DNA from: Nonomuraea sp. NEAU-A123
GTDB lineage: Bacteria > Actinomycetota > Actinomycetes > Streptosporangiales > Streptosporangiaceae
NCBI RefSeq assembly: GCF_018603905.1
Contig: NZ_JAHFZZ010000043.1
Location: forward strand, 1 to 59,832
Direction: 5' to 3'
Length of the DNA stretch: 59,832 nucleotides
Both the position numbers and the translations under genes were made by a program. Positions 15,835-24,233 of the stretch are shown here, in pieces. Under the pieces are notes generated by a model, which ran no database searches, was not told where the DNA came from, and saw only the letters and a program-made list of their open reading frames with translations. Numbering within the stretch: position 1 is the first letter of the stretch; each line of letters begins with the position of its first letter.

Positions 15835-17301
15835 TCACCGGCAGCTCCCGAGGTCTTGGCGCGGGGGGCCGTACGCCTCCAGCAGCCGCAGCCACACCTC
15901 GGAGACCGTGGGGAACGCCGGAACCGCGTGCCACAGCCGCTCCAGCGGAACCTCGCCGACGACCGCGATCGTCGCGGCGTGCAGCAGTTCTGCGACGTCC
16001 GGGCCGACGAGCGTGAAGCCGACGATCACTGTCCGGTCCTCGTCGACGACCATGCGGGCGTGCCCCCGGTAGCCGTCGGCGTGCAGGGCGGATCCGGCGA
16101 CGGCGCCCAGGTCGTAGTCGACAACGCGGAACCGTACCCCGGCGGCCTCGGCCGCGGCCGCGGTCAGCCCCACCGACGCGATCTCCGGTTCGCTGAAGAC
16201 CACCTGGGGCACCGCGCGCTCGTCGGCCGTGGCCACGTGTCGGCCCCAGCGGCCGTCCTCGACCGCTTCGCCCTTCGCCCGCGCCACGATGACGTCGCCG
16301 ACCGCGCGGGCCTGGTATTTACCCTGGTGAGTCAGCAGCACTCGCCGGTTGACGTCACCGGCGGCATACAGCCATCCGTCACCGATCGGCGCCCCGTCCT
16401 CCCCGACCACGCGCAGCGTGTCGTCCACCGTGAGCCAGGCGCCCGGCATCAGGCCGACGGCGCCGAGACCGATGTCCTGGGTGTTCGGTATCCGGCCGAT
16501 CGCCACCAGAACCTCGTCGGCCTCGACCCGCTCTCCGTCGGTCATCGTGATGTGCACCGTTCCGGCCTCGTCGCGGTGCACCGATGCGGCCTCCGCACCC
16601 AGGCGTACCGACACACCGGCCTCCCGCAACGACTCGGTGACCCGCTCGCCGGCGAACGGCTCGGCCAGCGGCAGCACACCGTCACGCGCCAGCATCGTCA
16701 CCGAGGACCCCAGGGCGGCGAAGGCGGTCGCCATCTCCGACGCCACCACGCCACCGCCGATGATCGCGAGCCGGCCGGGGACCGCGCTCGCGGCAGCCGC
16801 CTCCCGGCTGGTCCACGGCGCGGCCTCGCGCAAACCAGGAATGTCCGGCAGCAGCGCGCCGCTTCCGGTCGCGATGACCACCGCATGCCGGGCCGTCAAC
16901 GTGACCGGGACGCCGTCGTCGCCGGTCACCTCGACCACGTTCGCGGACACGATCCGGCCCTGACCACGGTGCAGAGCGATCCCGGCCGAATCGAGCCAGC
17001 CGACCTGACCGTCATCCTTCCAATGCGAGGCGAAGCCATCCCGGCGGCCCAGCACCGCGGCCGCGTCGAGACCGCCGGTCACCGCCTCGCGCGCTCCCGG
17101 CAACCGACGCGCCGCCCGCAACGCCGCCGCGCTGCGCAGCAATGCCTTGGTCGGCATGCAGGCCCAGTAGGAGCATTCCCCACCGACGAGCTCGCGCTCG
17201 ACGATGGCGGCGCCGAGCCCGCCCTGCACCACCCGGTCGGCGACGTTCTCCCCGACCGGGCCGGCTCCGAGGACGACGACGTCGTAGGTGTTGCTGTCCA
17301 T
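15835..17301 (-). CDS. FAD-dependent pyridine nucleotide-disulfide oxidoreductase
   Basis: A 488-residue class I flavoprotein disulfide reductase related to mercuric reductase and dihydrolipoyl dehydrogenase. It has G-A-G-P-V-G (12-17) for FAD, the redox pair Cys43 and Cys48 in the unusual motif G-G-E-C-S-Y-W-A-C-M-P, an NAD(P) motif I-I-G-G-G-V-V-A-S-E near 190, and Y-A-A-G-D-V-N near 310. A dimerisation domain covers the last ~120 residues. At the C-terminus the usual H-P-T-x-S-E proton relay reads F-P-T-V-S-E, so the relay histidine is replaced. It begins one base after the DUF308 gene, forming an operon probably controlled by the divergent TetR. Substrate unknown. Confidence 0.8.
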   Translation of the reverse strand: MDSNTYDVVVLGAGPVGENVADRVVQGGLGAAIVERELVGGECSYWACMPTKALLRSAAALRAARRLPGAREAVTGGLDAAAVLGRRDGFASHWKDDGQVGWLDSAGIALHRGQGRIVSANVVEVTGDDGVPVTLTARHAVVIATGSGALLPDIPGLREAAPWTSREAAAASAVPGRLAIIGGGVVASEMATAFAALGSSVTMLARDGVLPLAEPFAGERVTESLREAGVSVRLGAEAASVHRDEAGTVHITMTDGERVEADEVLVAIGRIPNTQDIGLGAVGLMPGAWLTVDDTLRVVGEDGAPIGDGWLYAAGDVNRRVLLTHQGKYQARAVGDVIVARAKGEAVEDGRWGRHVATADERAVPQVVFSEPEIASVGLTAAAAEAAGVRFRVVDYDLGAVAGSALHADGYRGHARMVVDEDRTVIVGFTLVGPDVAELLHAATIAVVGEVPLERLWHAVPAFPTVSEVWLRLLEAYGPPRQDLGSCR

Positions 17302-17302
17302 G

Positions 17303-17863
17303 TCAGTTTCCCTTCGCGGCGCGGCCGAGACGGAAGGCCGAGATGAGGAAGAAGATGCCGCCGGGGATGGCGTAGCCGGCCGCGTTGATCAGCGTCGGGT
17401 TGTTCGCGGAGGCACCAACGATGAACGACGCACCGGCGAGTACGGAGATGCCGCCGCTGATGATCATCGGCCACTGGCCGCCCATCTTGCGGCGGGTGAC
17501 GCCCACGATCAGCTGGACCAGCCCGGCCACGACCGCCCAGGCGCCCCACACGCGCAGCACAGCCGGGATACCGGACGCGCAGGCGATGGCCACGCCGATG
17601 GCGGTGATCAGGCTGACCGCGATGTTCACGTACAGCAGGGCAGGTGATCCGGTGGTGCGCGACGCGCGGGCGTCGATGATGGCGGCGGCCACGTCGAACA
17701 GCGGGTAGAGCACGAGCAGAGTGACCGCGAGCGGACCCAGGTTCGAGGCGGTCGTGAACATCACGAGAGCCCAGACGATGGCGAACGCGAACCGGACGAA
17801 GTACAGCCGCCGCAGCGTGGACGCGGTCCCGGAAATACCGGGTGAAGCGGCGATAGTGCTCAT
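17303..17863 (-). CDS. DUF308-like membrane protein (HdeD family)
   Basis: A 186-residue protein with six predicted membrane helices: L-Y-F-V-R-F-A-F-A-I-V-W-A, L-A-V-T-L-L-V-L-Y-P-L-F-D-V-A-A, and later G-I-F-F-L-I-S-A-F near the end. The Y-P-x-F-D segment after helix 2 is typical of DUF308/HdeD proteins, which are linked to stress resistance. ATG 17863 has GAAAGG nine bases upstream. Co-transcription with the disulfide oxidoreductase suggests a membrane-plus-redox response unit. Confidence 0.75.
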   Translation of the reverse strand: MSTIAASPGISGTASTLRRLYFVRFAFAIVWALVMFTTASNLGPLAVTLLVLYPLFDVAAAIIDARASRTTGSPALLYVNIAVSLITAIGVAIACASGIPAVLRVWGAWAVVAGLVQLIVGVTRRKMGGQWPMIISGGISVLAGASFIVGASANNPTLINAAGYAIPGGIFFLISAFRLGRAAKGN

Positions 17864-18196
17864 GATGATCCTTTCGGTGGATGAGCGATGTGGAGAGCGG
17901 TTCAGCGCGGCCCGTGGTCGGCCTTCTCGATCAGGTGGGCGACCAGCGATCAGTGATGGCCTGGTCCTGCCTGCTGAGCAGGTACCAGGACGGGATGGTC
18001 TGCCAGGCCGCCGCCTCGCTCGTGCCGGCGGATGGCGCTGCGCGACGCTCCCGGTCGCGGCGGCCACTGGTGCGTACGTGGATACGACGAGCCGCTGCTA
18101 CTCCCTCACTAGACCGAACGTTCTGTCGCGGCACAGCATGGCAACCTGCGGCGCAGCCTGTCAAGACCGAACGTTCTATCCGCTAGAGTGTTGGGT
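17864..18196. promoter_or_regulatory. divergent promoter region with twin TetR operators
   Basis: Two near-identical 17-base sites, AGACCGAACGTTCTGTC (18111-18127) and AGACCGAACGTTCTATC (18164-18180), each centred on the palindrome GAACGTTC and 53 bases apart. The second ends 16 bases before the tetR ATG. They lie between the TetR gene and the DUF308/oxidoreductase operon, consistent with repression of both. The rest of the interval shows no gene. Confidence 0.65.
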
Positions 18197-18805
18197 ATGC
18201 CCAGCCAATCCGAAGGTCGGCCGTCCGAAGCGCGGTCCCGGCTGCTCAACACGGCCACCCGGCTCTTCTACGCGGAGGGCATCCACGTCGTCGGCATCGA
18301 TCGCATCGTCGCCGAAGCGCAGGTGACGCGGGCCACCCTCTACCGGCACTTTCCCGGCAAGGAAGACCTTGTCCTCGCCTACTTGAACGAGGTCGACCGG
18401 GCCATGCGGGGTCAAGCGCACGAGGCCGTCGTCGCCGGACTACCGGCCGCCGACACCATCCGGGCCCTCAGCAAGTCCATCGCCCAAAGCATCCAGTCCC
18501 CCGGCTTCCGGGGATGCGCCTTCCTCAACGCTGCCGCCGAGTATCCCGACCCCGAGTCCCCGGTGCGCAAGGCCGTGCTCGCCCACCGCCAATGGTTCCT
18601 GGAAACCGTCACAGAACTACTGGCCAAGATCCAGGAGACCGGCGCCGAGCCCGCCGCCCGCCACTTCGTGATGATGCGCGACGGCGCCATGGCCGCCGGC
18701 TGCCTGTTCGACCCGGCGCTGATCTGCGAGACCTTCCTGCGCGGAGTCGAGAGGCTCCTGCAGGTTTATGCCGTTACCGACTACAGCGGACCGGCGGGCG
18801 CCTGA
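18197..18805 (+). CDS. TetR/AcrR-family transcriptional regulator
   Basis: A 202-residue repressor. The N-terminal helix-turn-helix is clear: L-L-N-T-A-T-R-L-F-Y-A-E-G, then V-T-R-A-T-L-Y-R-H-F-P-G-K-E-D-L-V near residues 45-61. A C-terminal ligand domain includes F-R-G-C-A-F-L-N-A-A-A-E-Y. ATG 18197 is chosen over an upstream GTG. No strong ribosome site is visible, so the message may be nearly leaderless. It is divergent from the DUF308/disulfide-oxidoreductase operon and flanked by twin operators. Confidence 0.85.
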   Translation: MPSQSEGRPSEARSRLLNTATRLFYAEGIHVVGIDRIVAEAQVTRATLYRHFPGKEDLVLAYLNEVDRAMRGQAHEAVVAGLPAADTIRALSKSIAQSIQSPGFRGCAFLNAAAEYPDPESPVRKAVLAHRQWFLETVTELLAKIQETGAEPAARHFVMMRDGAMAAGCLFDPALICETFLRGVERLLQVYAVTDYSGPAGA

Positions 18806-19199
18806 AGCCGCAGGCCTCCGCTCAGGAACGAAGCGGTCGAGCCCCTGCCGGCGGTTGCCGGCCGGATCCCACGGCGCGGCGGCGGTATTCACCTGGCATG
18901 ACGGTCGGCCGCGGAAGCACGTTCCGGACTACTTGGGGGCAGACCAAGTACGAGAGAAAGGGACAGTGGGGTGTTGAGGTGCTGCTCAGAGGGTGTGTTT
19001 GTCAGCTGATGTGACCTTCCGCGTGGGTTTGGTTGCGGTTTGATGGACAGGGCCGTTCGGCGCGGGTGCTGCATGTGTTCTTCACGCCGTCGGCGGAGGA
19101 GGTGGCTTGCCCGGAGAGGTCTGGCCGGACCACGCGCATCGCAAGTTGGTACGGCAGCGTCAAGGGGTGAAGTACGACGCAGGGCGAGGCCGGCCGGGC
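18806..19199. other. intergenic stretch with no gene seen
   Basis: No recognisable coding sequence on either strand between the TetR gene and a Tn3 transposase fragment. The right part may be transposon-derived, but no terminal inverted repeat could be identified with confidence. Confidence 0.35.
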
Positions 19200-19203
19200 C
19201 CGG

Positions 19204-19390
19204 ATGGAGGGTCTGCTCGTCGTCGGGCCGGACGGGAAATCGACGTTCAACCGGCTCAAGAAGCCCGCCCAGCGGGCCACCTGGTCGCGATTCCGCGGGC
19301 AGGTGAAGTGGCTGGATCAGGTGGATGCGCTCGGTGACACCGACGCGTGGCTGGACGGCATCGCGCCGTCCGAGATCGCGCAGTCGCCGC
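19204..19390 (+). pseudogene. Tn3-family transposase (DUF4158), internal fragment
   Basis: A frame encodes L-L-V-V-G-P-D-G-K-S-T-F-N-R-L-K-K-P, then V-D-A-L-G-D-T-D-A-W-L-D-G-I-A-P. This is the segment after the DUF4158 domain in Tn3-type transposases. Similarity ends near 19390, where the frame passes into unrelated sequence in front of the reductase-like gene. Both ends are missing. Confidence 0.55.
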
Positions 19391-19542
19391 GACACTGTCG
19401 TGCTGTCGGATCGCTGACGACCGGCGTCCCGGAAAATTCTTCAAAGAAGTCCGGGAGGCGGTGTCGGATCGGGGCGGGGGTGTTCGTAGCAGGGGTGAGG
19501 TCGCCCGCAAGGGGGCGGCGCCGAGGTAAAGGAACCGCGATC

Positions 19543-20154
19543 ATGAAGCTGACGACCGTGACTCAGGTCACCATCGATGGAGTGATGCAGGGAAACGGCG
19601 GTGCGTCGGATGAGGACCGCAGGAACGGATTCGAGCGCGGCGGATGGGCCCCGGGGGCGGGTGACGACGAGACCAGGACGTTCATCACGCAGACCTACCA
19701 GCGCGCCGAGGCGTTCCTGTTCGGCCGGCGCACCTACGAGTTGTTCGCCGGCTCCTGGGGATCAATCGACCAGATGCGCGCACATCCCATCGGCGTGGCC
19801 TTGAACCAGGCCCCCAAGTACGTTGCCTCGACCACGCTCACCGCGCCGCGTTGGGAGGACACGACCGTTCTCCGCGGTGACCTCGCGGCGGCCATCAGTG
19901 AGCTGAAGGCCAAGCCCGGGGGTGAGCTGCAGGTGCACGGCAGCGGCGCCCTGACCCGGTGGCTGCTGGAGAACGACCTGGTCGACGAGATGATTCTGAT
20001 CGTGGTCCCGGTGATCCTCGGCCAGGGCGCGAGACTGTTCCCGGAGACCGGTCCGGATCTCGCGCTCGACCTGGTCGAGTCGCGGGTCGACTCGAAGGGC
20101 GTGACGATCCAGGTCTACCGGCCGGCCGGGCGCCCGCGGTATGCAACGGCCTGA
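19543..20154 (+). CDS. dihydrofolate reductase-like (RibD C-terminal) family protein
   Basis: A 203-residue protein of the RibD_C/DHFR-like superfamily, NADPH-dependent reductases of unknown substrate. Typical segments are the N-terminal strand L-T-T-V-T-Q-V-T-I-D-G-V, A-F-L-F-G-R-R-T-Y-E (near 65), E-L-Q-V-H-G-S-G-A-L-T (~130), and the V-V-P-V-I-L-G-Q-G-A-R-L-F segment near 155. ATG 19543 follows aaagg. Forty bases separate it from the DGPF/YCII gene, so it likely leads a three-gene operon with YCII and the ECF42 sigma factor. Confidence 0.8.
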   Translation: MKLTTVTQVTIDGVMQGNGGASDEDRRNGFERGGWAPGAGDDETRTFITQTYQRAEAFLFGRRTYELFAGSWGSIDQMRAHPIGVALNQAPKYVASTTLTAPRWEDTTVLRGDLAAAISELKAKPGGELQVHGSGALTRWLLENDLVDEMILIVVPVILGQGARLFPETGPDLALDLVESRVDSKGVTIQVYRPAGRPRYATA

Positions 20155-20193
20155 AGTCCCTACCACCGAACCATCACAGGAGATGATCTTCAG

Positions 20194-20517
20194 ATGCAGT
20201 ACCTGGTTTCCGTGATCGATGACAAGAGCAATCCCGGCAGCACGGACAGGCAGCCTGCCATCAGCGCGTTCAACGAACGACTGATCGCCGAGGGCTACTG
20301 GGTTTTCGCGGGCGGACTCGCGGACACCGACGCGGCCACGGTCATCGACAACCGGGGCGAGCAGGCGGTGGTCAGCGACGGGCCCTTCGTGGAGTCGAAG
20401 GAGTACCTCGCCGGCGTCTGGGTGTGGGAGGTCCCCGATCTGGATGTGGCGCTCAAGCTCGCCGCCGAGGCGTCGAAGGTCTGCGATCGGAAGATCGAAG
20501 TGCGGCCGTTCCAGTGA
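20194..20517 (+). CDS. YciI/DGPF-domain protein
   Basis: A 107-residue YCII-related protein with a ferredoxin-like fold. It carries the literal DGPF motif in V-S-D-G-P-F-V-E-S-K-E near residue 66. Such proteins accompany ECF42-type sigma factors, and this gene overlaps the sigma gene by four bases (GTGA). AGGAGAT lies upstream of ATG 20194. The biochemical role is unknown; a sensory or small-molecule role for the sigma factor is suggested by genome context. Confidence 0.85.
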   Translation: MQYLVSVIDDKSNPGSTDRQPAISAFNERLIAEGYWVFAGGLADTDAATVIDNRGEQAVVSDGPFVESKEYLAGVWVWEVPDLDVALKLAAEASKVCDRKIEVRPFQ

Positions 20518-21749
20518 GCGACGTCGAGGAGGCGATCACTCGGGCCCACCACGACGAGTGGGCGCGGGTGGTGGCCGCCCTGACCAGGCGCTTCGGTGAC
20601 CTCGACATCGCCGAGGAGGCGGCCGCCGAGGCGTTCACGACCGCCGTCGAGCGGTGGCGGGCCGACGGCCTGCCCCCCAACCCGGGCGCGTGGCTGACCA
20701 CCACCGCCAACCGCAAGGCCATCGACCGGATCCGGCGCGAGAACAAACGCGACGACAAGCACAAGGAGGCTCAGATGCTGCACGACAACACCCCACCCGA
20801 GCCGCTGGGCGCCATCGACGACGACCGGCTTCGGCTGATCTTCACCTGCTGTCACCCGGCGCTGGCGGTGGAAGCGCGCGTGGCGTTGACGCTGCGCATG
20901 GTCGGCGGTCTGACCGTGCCCGAGATCGCCCGTGCCTTCCTGGTGCAGGGGAGCACCATGGAGCAGCGCATCACCCGCGCGAAGGCCAAGATCAAGGCGG
21001 CTCGCATCCCCTATCGGATGCCGTCCGCCGACGATCTGCCGGCACGTGTCTCCGGCGTCCTGGCCGTCCTGTTCCTCGTCTTCAACGAGGGCTACCTGGC
21101 CAGCGGTCCCGACACCGATCCCGTACGACACGACCTGACCACCGAGGCGATCCGGCTCACCCGCCTGATCCGCGCGCTCCTGCCGCAGGACGGAGAAGTG
21201 GCCGGGCTGCTGGCGCTGATGCTCCTGACCGAGGCGCGCCGCCCCGCCCGGGTCTCGGCCGGCGGCGAACTGGTCGCTCTCGACGAGCAGGACCGTGGGG
21301 CCTGGGACGCGGCGCTGATCGCCGAGGGTCACCGGCTGGTGCGCGAGCGCCTCGCCGCTGCCGCCGCCGGGGTGGCTCCGGGTCGCTACCAGATCCTCGC
21401 GGCGATCAACGCCGTGCACACCTCCGCCCGCGACATGCGCGACACCGACTGGTCGCAGGTCCTCGCCCTCTACGACCAGCTCGTCCGCCTCGACCGCTCG
21501 CCGATCATCGCCCTCAACCGGGCCATCGCCGTGGCCGAGCTCGACGGGCCGGAGGTGGCACTGGCCATCGTTGACCGCCTCGCCGAGGCGTTGGCCGGCT
21601 ATCACGCCTACCACGCCACCCGCGCCGACCTGCTGCGCCGGCTGGGCCAAAGTCAGCAGTCACGCGCGGCCTACGACCGGGCCATCGAGCTGGCCGGCAA
21701 CACCGGCGAGACCGCCTACCTCACCCGCCGCCGCGACCAACTGCAGTAG
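20514..21749 (+). CDS. RNA polymerase ECF sigma factor, ECF42 group
   Basis: A 411-residue sigma factor starting at GTG 20514, inside the end of the DGPF gene. Sigma-2 occupies residues ~10-75 (F-G-D-L-D-I-A-E-E-A-A-A-E-A-F, then W-L-T-T-T-A-N-R-K-A-I-D) and sigma-4 lies near 120-170 (L-T-V-P-E-I-A-R-A-F). A long C-terminal extension (~170-411) of helical, TPR-like repeats starts with F-L-V-F-N-E-G-Y, which is characteristic of ECF42. The group has no anti-sigma factor; the extension is thought to regulate activity. The DHFR-like and DGPF genes upstream are its usual type of partner. Confidence 0.88.
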   Translation: MSDVEEAITRAHHDEWARVVAALTRRFGDLDIAEEAAAEAFTTAVERWRADGLPPNPGAWLTTTANRKAIDRIRRENKRDDKHKEAQMLHDNTPPEPLGAIDDDRLRLIFTCCHPALAVEARVALTLRMVGGLTVPEIARAFLVQGSTMEQRITRAKAKIKAARIPYRMPSADDLPARVSGVLAVLFLVFNEGYLASGPDTDPVRHDLTTEAIRLTRLIRALLPQDGEVAGLLALMLLTEARRPARVSAGGELVALDEQDRGAWDAALIAEGHRLVRERLAAAAAGVAPGRYQILAAINAVHTSARDMRDTDWSQVLALYDQLVRLDRSPIIALNRAIAVAELDGPEVALAIVDRLAEALAGYHAYHATRADLLRRLGQSQQSRAAYDRAIELAGNTGETAYLTRRRDQLQ

Positions 21750-21904
21750 CGCCCGCGTTTGAAGCGCCGGGTTGCGGCGGCCGTAGAGTCGCGGGACGTT
21801 ACCCGATTGCGATCGCTCCCGGACGAGACGAGAGCAACCGTCCGTGGCCACACCACACGAAGATCGCCAGGCCCATCGAGCGATCCAAGTCGCACACGGT
21901 GCAC

Positions 21905-22033
21905 CACGTGAGAGGCCGGAGGAACCGCGCGGGGTCCTCGGCCACCAGTTCCTCCTGCGTCCCCGGAGGCGCCGCGCACCAGAACGCCAGCCGGTCGTCA
22001 TGATGGTGGTCGCGAACATCACGAACCGGTCCG
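21905..22033 (-). pseudogene. MmcQ/YjbR-family protein fragment
   Basis: Minus strand: T-D-R-F-V-M-F-A in one frame, then after a shift D-D-R-L-A-F-W-C-A-A-P-P-G-T-Q-E-E-L-V and P-A-R-F-L-R-P. This is the N-terminal half of a YjbR/MmcQ-like (CyaY-fold) protein. The C-terminal G-W-I-G-V-x-L part is missing. It directly abuts the truncated M50 protease gene. Confidence 0.45.
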
Positions 22034-22810
22034 TCAGTTCGTCAGCGTGAGCGGGTTGACCAGGTCGGCGTAGACGAGCAGGCCTGCCATGATCATCATT
22101 ACCAGCGCCGCCGCGTACGTCAGCGGCAGCACCTTGGCGATGTCGACGTACTTGGGCTTCGGCCGCCGCATGACCTTGGCGTAGGCCCGCTTGAGCCCCT
22201 CCCAGAGCCCGCCCGCGATGTGCCCGCCGTCGAGCGGCAGCAGCGGGATCAGGTTGAACATGCCGACCGCCAGGTTGAAGCCGGCCAGCAGGCTGACGAA
22301 GGTGGCGATCTTCTCCTCGTCGGACAAGTCGGAGGCCAGGATCTCGCCGCTCATGCGGCCCGCGCCGACCATGCCCACCGGGCCCTCGGGGTCGCGTTCC
22401 TCGCCGGAGAAGGCTGCGTGCCAGATGCCGACCATCTTGTCCGGCAGGTTGAAGATCGAGCCCGCCACCCTGGCCGTCTGCTCGCCCATGTAGCCGATCA
22501 CCTGGCCGACGCTCTGCTGTTCCATCACCTTGGTGGGCCGCACGCCGAGGAAACCGACGTTCTTGTCGATCTTGTCGGGGTCTTCGAGGTTGGGCTGGTC
22601 TTGGGCGATGAGCGTGACGTCGAATGTCATCGGCTTGCCATCGCGCACGATGCCGAGCTTGACCCGGCCGGGGCCGTGGGAGCGGATCAGGCGCTTGGCG
22701 TCGTCCCAGGAGCCGATCGTGGCGCCGTTGAAGGAGACCATGTGATCGCCCGGCTTGAGGCCTGCCTGCGCGGCCGGGGTGAGCTGGTCGCCGGGCTTGC
22801 AGAGCTTCAA
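22034..22810 (-). pseudogene. M50 site-2 protease (Rip1/RseP-like), N-terminus lost
   Basis: Encodes the PDZ domain and C-terminal membrane part of an actinobacterial intramembrane zinc protease. The PDZ shows A-G-L-K-P-G-D-H-M-V-S-F-N-G. The second active-site motif is present as F-N-L-I-P-L-L-P-L-D-G-G-H, followed by a terminal membrane helix. The first helix with HExxH is gone. The frame instead opens upstream into Tn3 transposase sequence at about 22810. Such proteases cleave anti-sigma factors in the membrane; without the HExxH zinc ligands this copy cannot be catalytic. Confidence 0.7.
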
Positions 22811-23060
22811 CGTGAGCTGATCGTGGCCAACACCAACGACGGACTGGCCGCAGACCGGATCCGAAAGGTAGCGGCGGCGTGGATGGTGCGGCGCATCCAC
22901 CCCCACTCCTTCAACGCCGCGGCCAGGGTGTTCTGCCGAAAGGCGGCTGACCACTTCCCGACGATGGCGAGGCGGTGGCCTCCCCGAACTTCAGCGATCC
23001 GCCCATCCGCAGAGCACTCGCAGATCAGGTCCTTGTTCCACCGGTCGGCCAGCAGCGGCC
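22811..23060 (-). pseudogene. Tn3-family transposase, C-terminal-half fragment
   Basis: Minus strand encodes V-G-K-W-S-A-A-F-R-Q-N-T-L-A-A-A-L-K-E-W-G and R-R-T-I-H-A-A, then R-Y-L-S-D-P-V in a shifted frame. These match the segment of Tn3-type transposases that precedes the R-R-x-I-x-R-Q-L-N-K-G-E motif. The right boundary is uncertain, and sequence to 23343 carries only shadows. It is fused to the truncated M50 protease gene. Confidence 0.5.
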
Positions 23061-23343
23061 CGGTGTGCAGGTAGAGCGCGTTGGTCGCCGCCGGGGGTGT
23101 CGACCCGCAGCATGGTGATCCTGCCCAGATCGCGCATCCAGGGTGTAGTGGCCCTCGCGGGTGGTTGGCATCTTGACGCGGGGCGAGCAGCGGCGATCGT
23201 CACAGCGTCGACGAAGACCACGGCGATGGAAGCGCCCACCGATGGCCAGGATCGCTCGCTCCCACCCGAAGGGGGTGCGACCGCTGAAGACCTGGAACGT
23301 GCTGCCGTCGAGCGGGCCACGCGTGAGGAGCGGGTGGCGTGGA

Positions 23344-23964
23344 TCAGGTCGGCCCGGGCCGGGGATCGGCGCTGGCGGTGGGGTCCCGCAGCGCCCGGAG
23401 GGCGTGGGACCATGCGAGGACTTCATCCAGCATGAGGGTCAGGGCGGTTTCTTGGCGTTCGCCGGGGGCACAGACGCCGGCCTTGGAGTCGGTGAAGTCG
23501 AAGTCGAAGTACGGGTTGATCGCGACTTGGGCGTGTACGTCGGCGACTTTGATCTCGCCCATGGTCTGCCGCAGTTGTTCGGCGGCGCGGGTGCCGCCGT
23601 AGACCCCGTAGCTGACGATCCCGGCTGCCTTGTCGTTCCATTCCGCGTACAGGTAGTCGATGGCGTTTTTCAGCGCGGCGGGGATGGCGCTGTTGTACTC
23701 CGGGGTGACGAACACGAAGCCATCGAACCTGCCGATCGTGGCCGCCCACCGCTTGGTGTGTGCATGTTGGTAGGAACCGATGACTGCGGGCGCGGGCTCG
23801 TCCAGTAACGGCAGCTCGTAGTCGGCTATGTCGACGAGTTCGAGGCCGGCCTCCCCGGCCGTGACGGCGGGGTGCCGGCCGGCGGCCTCGGCGACCCACC
23901 GGGCCACGTCCTCTACGCGGCGCCCGGGGCGGGTGCTGCCCAGGATGATCGCGATCTGGATCAT
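23344..23964 (-). CDS. NADPH-dependent FMN reductase family protein
   Basis: A 206-residue flavodoxin-fold oxidoreductase. It begins M-I-Q-I-A-I-I-L-G-S-T-R-P-G-R with the FMN phosphate loop (G-S-T-R-P-G-R). It continues with P-L-L-D-E-P near 50 and V-T-P-E-Y-N-S-A-I-P-A-A-L-K-N-A-I-D near 88-105, the family signature for flavin binding. GAGGAG precedes ATG 23964. It is divergent from an MmyB-type XRE regulator, a common regulator-reductase pairing. The electron acceptor is unknown; quinone or flavin reduction is typical. Confidence 0.85.
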   Translation of the reverse strand: MIQIAIILGSTRPGRRVEDVARWVAEAAGRHPAVTAGEAGLELVDIADYELPLLDEPAPAVIGSYQHAHTKRWAATIGRFDGFVFVTPEYNSAIPAALKNAIDYLYAEWNDKAAGIVSYGVYGGTRAAEQLRQTMGEIKVADVHAQVAINPYFDFDFTDSKAGVCAPGERQETALTLMLDEVLAWSHALRALRDPTASADPRPGPT

Positions 23965-23967
23965 GGG

Positions 23968-24138
23968 CCTCTCCTCAGGTTCTGTCTCGGTCGGGGTATG
24001 ACCTTTTGCTCGCCGCCAGGCTGGTGCCGACATCACCGCCTCGGGATCGGGATCGTGAAGCACCCCCAATGGGGTGACGTGCGGCGCGCAGCGGCCCCGG
24101 CTCAGGAAGGCGCTCTCACCGTCGGTGAAGGTGCTCAT
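23968..24138 (-). pseudogene. PPOX/F420-type pyridoxamine oxidase-like remnant
   Basis: ATG 24138 opens a frame M-S-T-F-T-D-G-E-S-A-F-L-S, then A-P-H-V-T-P-L-G-V and D-P-D-P-E-A-V. This looks like the first 35 residues of a PPOX-class F420-dependent protein with a small internal deletion. It then runs, still in frame, into the FMN reductase. The intact ancestor was probably the target gene of the divergent regulator. Confidence 0.4.
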
Positions 24139-24169
24139 GCCTACGAGCGTCCCGGAGCTGGGCGGGTCC

Positions 24170-24210
24170 GGGCCAGGCTGCGGTTTTCCTAGCCCTGGCA
24201 GGGCCAGGCT
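24170..24210. promoter_or_regulatory. operator repeats of the XRE regulator
   Basis: GGGCCAGGCT occurs at 24170-24179 and again at 24201-24210, 31 bases apart (three helical turns). The second copy is part of a palindrome CCTGGC-AGG-GCCAGG (24194-24208). The region lies between the divergent regulator and reductase units. Confidence 0.5.
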
Positions 24211-24233
24211 CGCCGTGAATACAATCGCAGTTG

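Noticed and set aside
22220..23074. Long plus-strand frame antisense to the M50 protease fragment
   Set aside because: Its residues are a shadow of the protease codons. The protease motifs on the minus strand are unambiguous.
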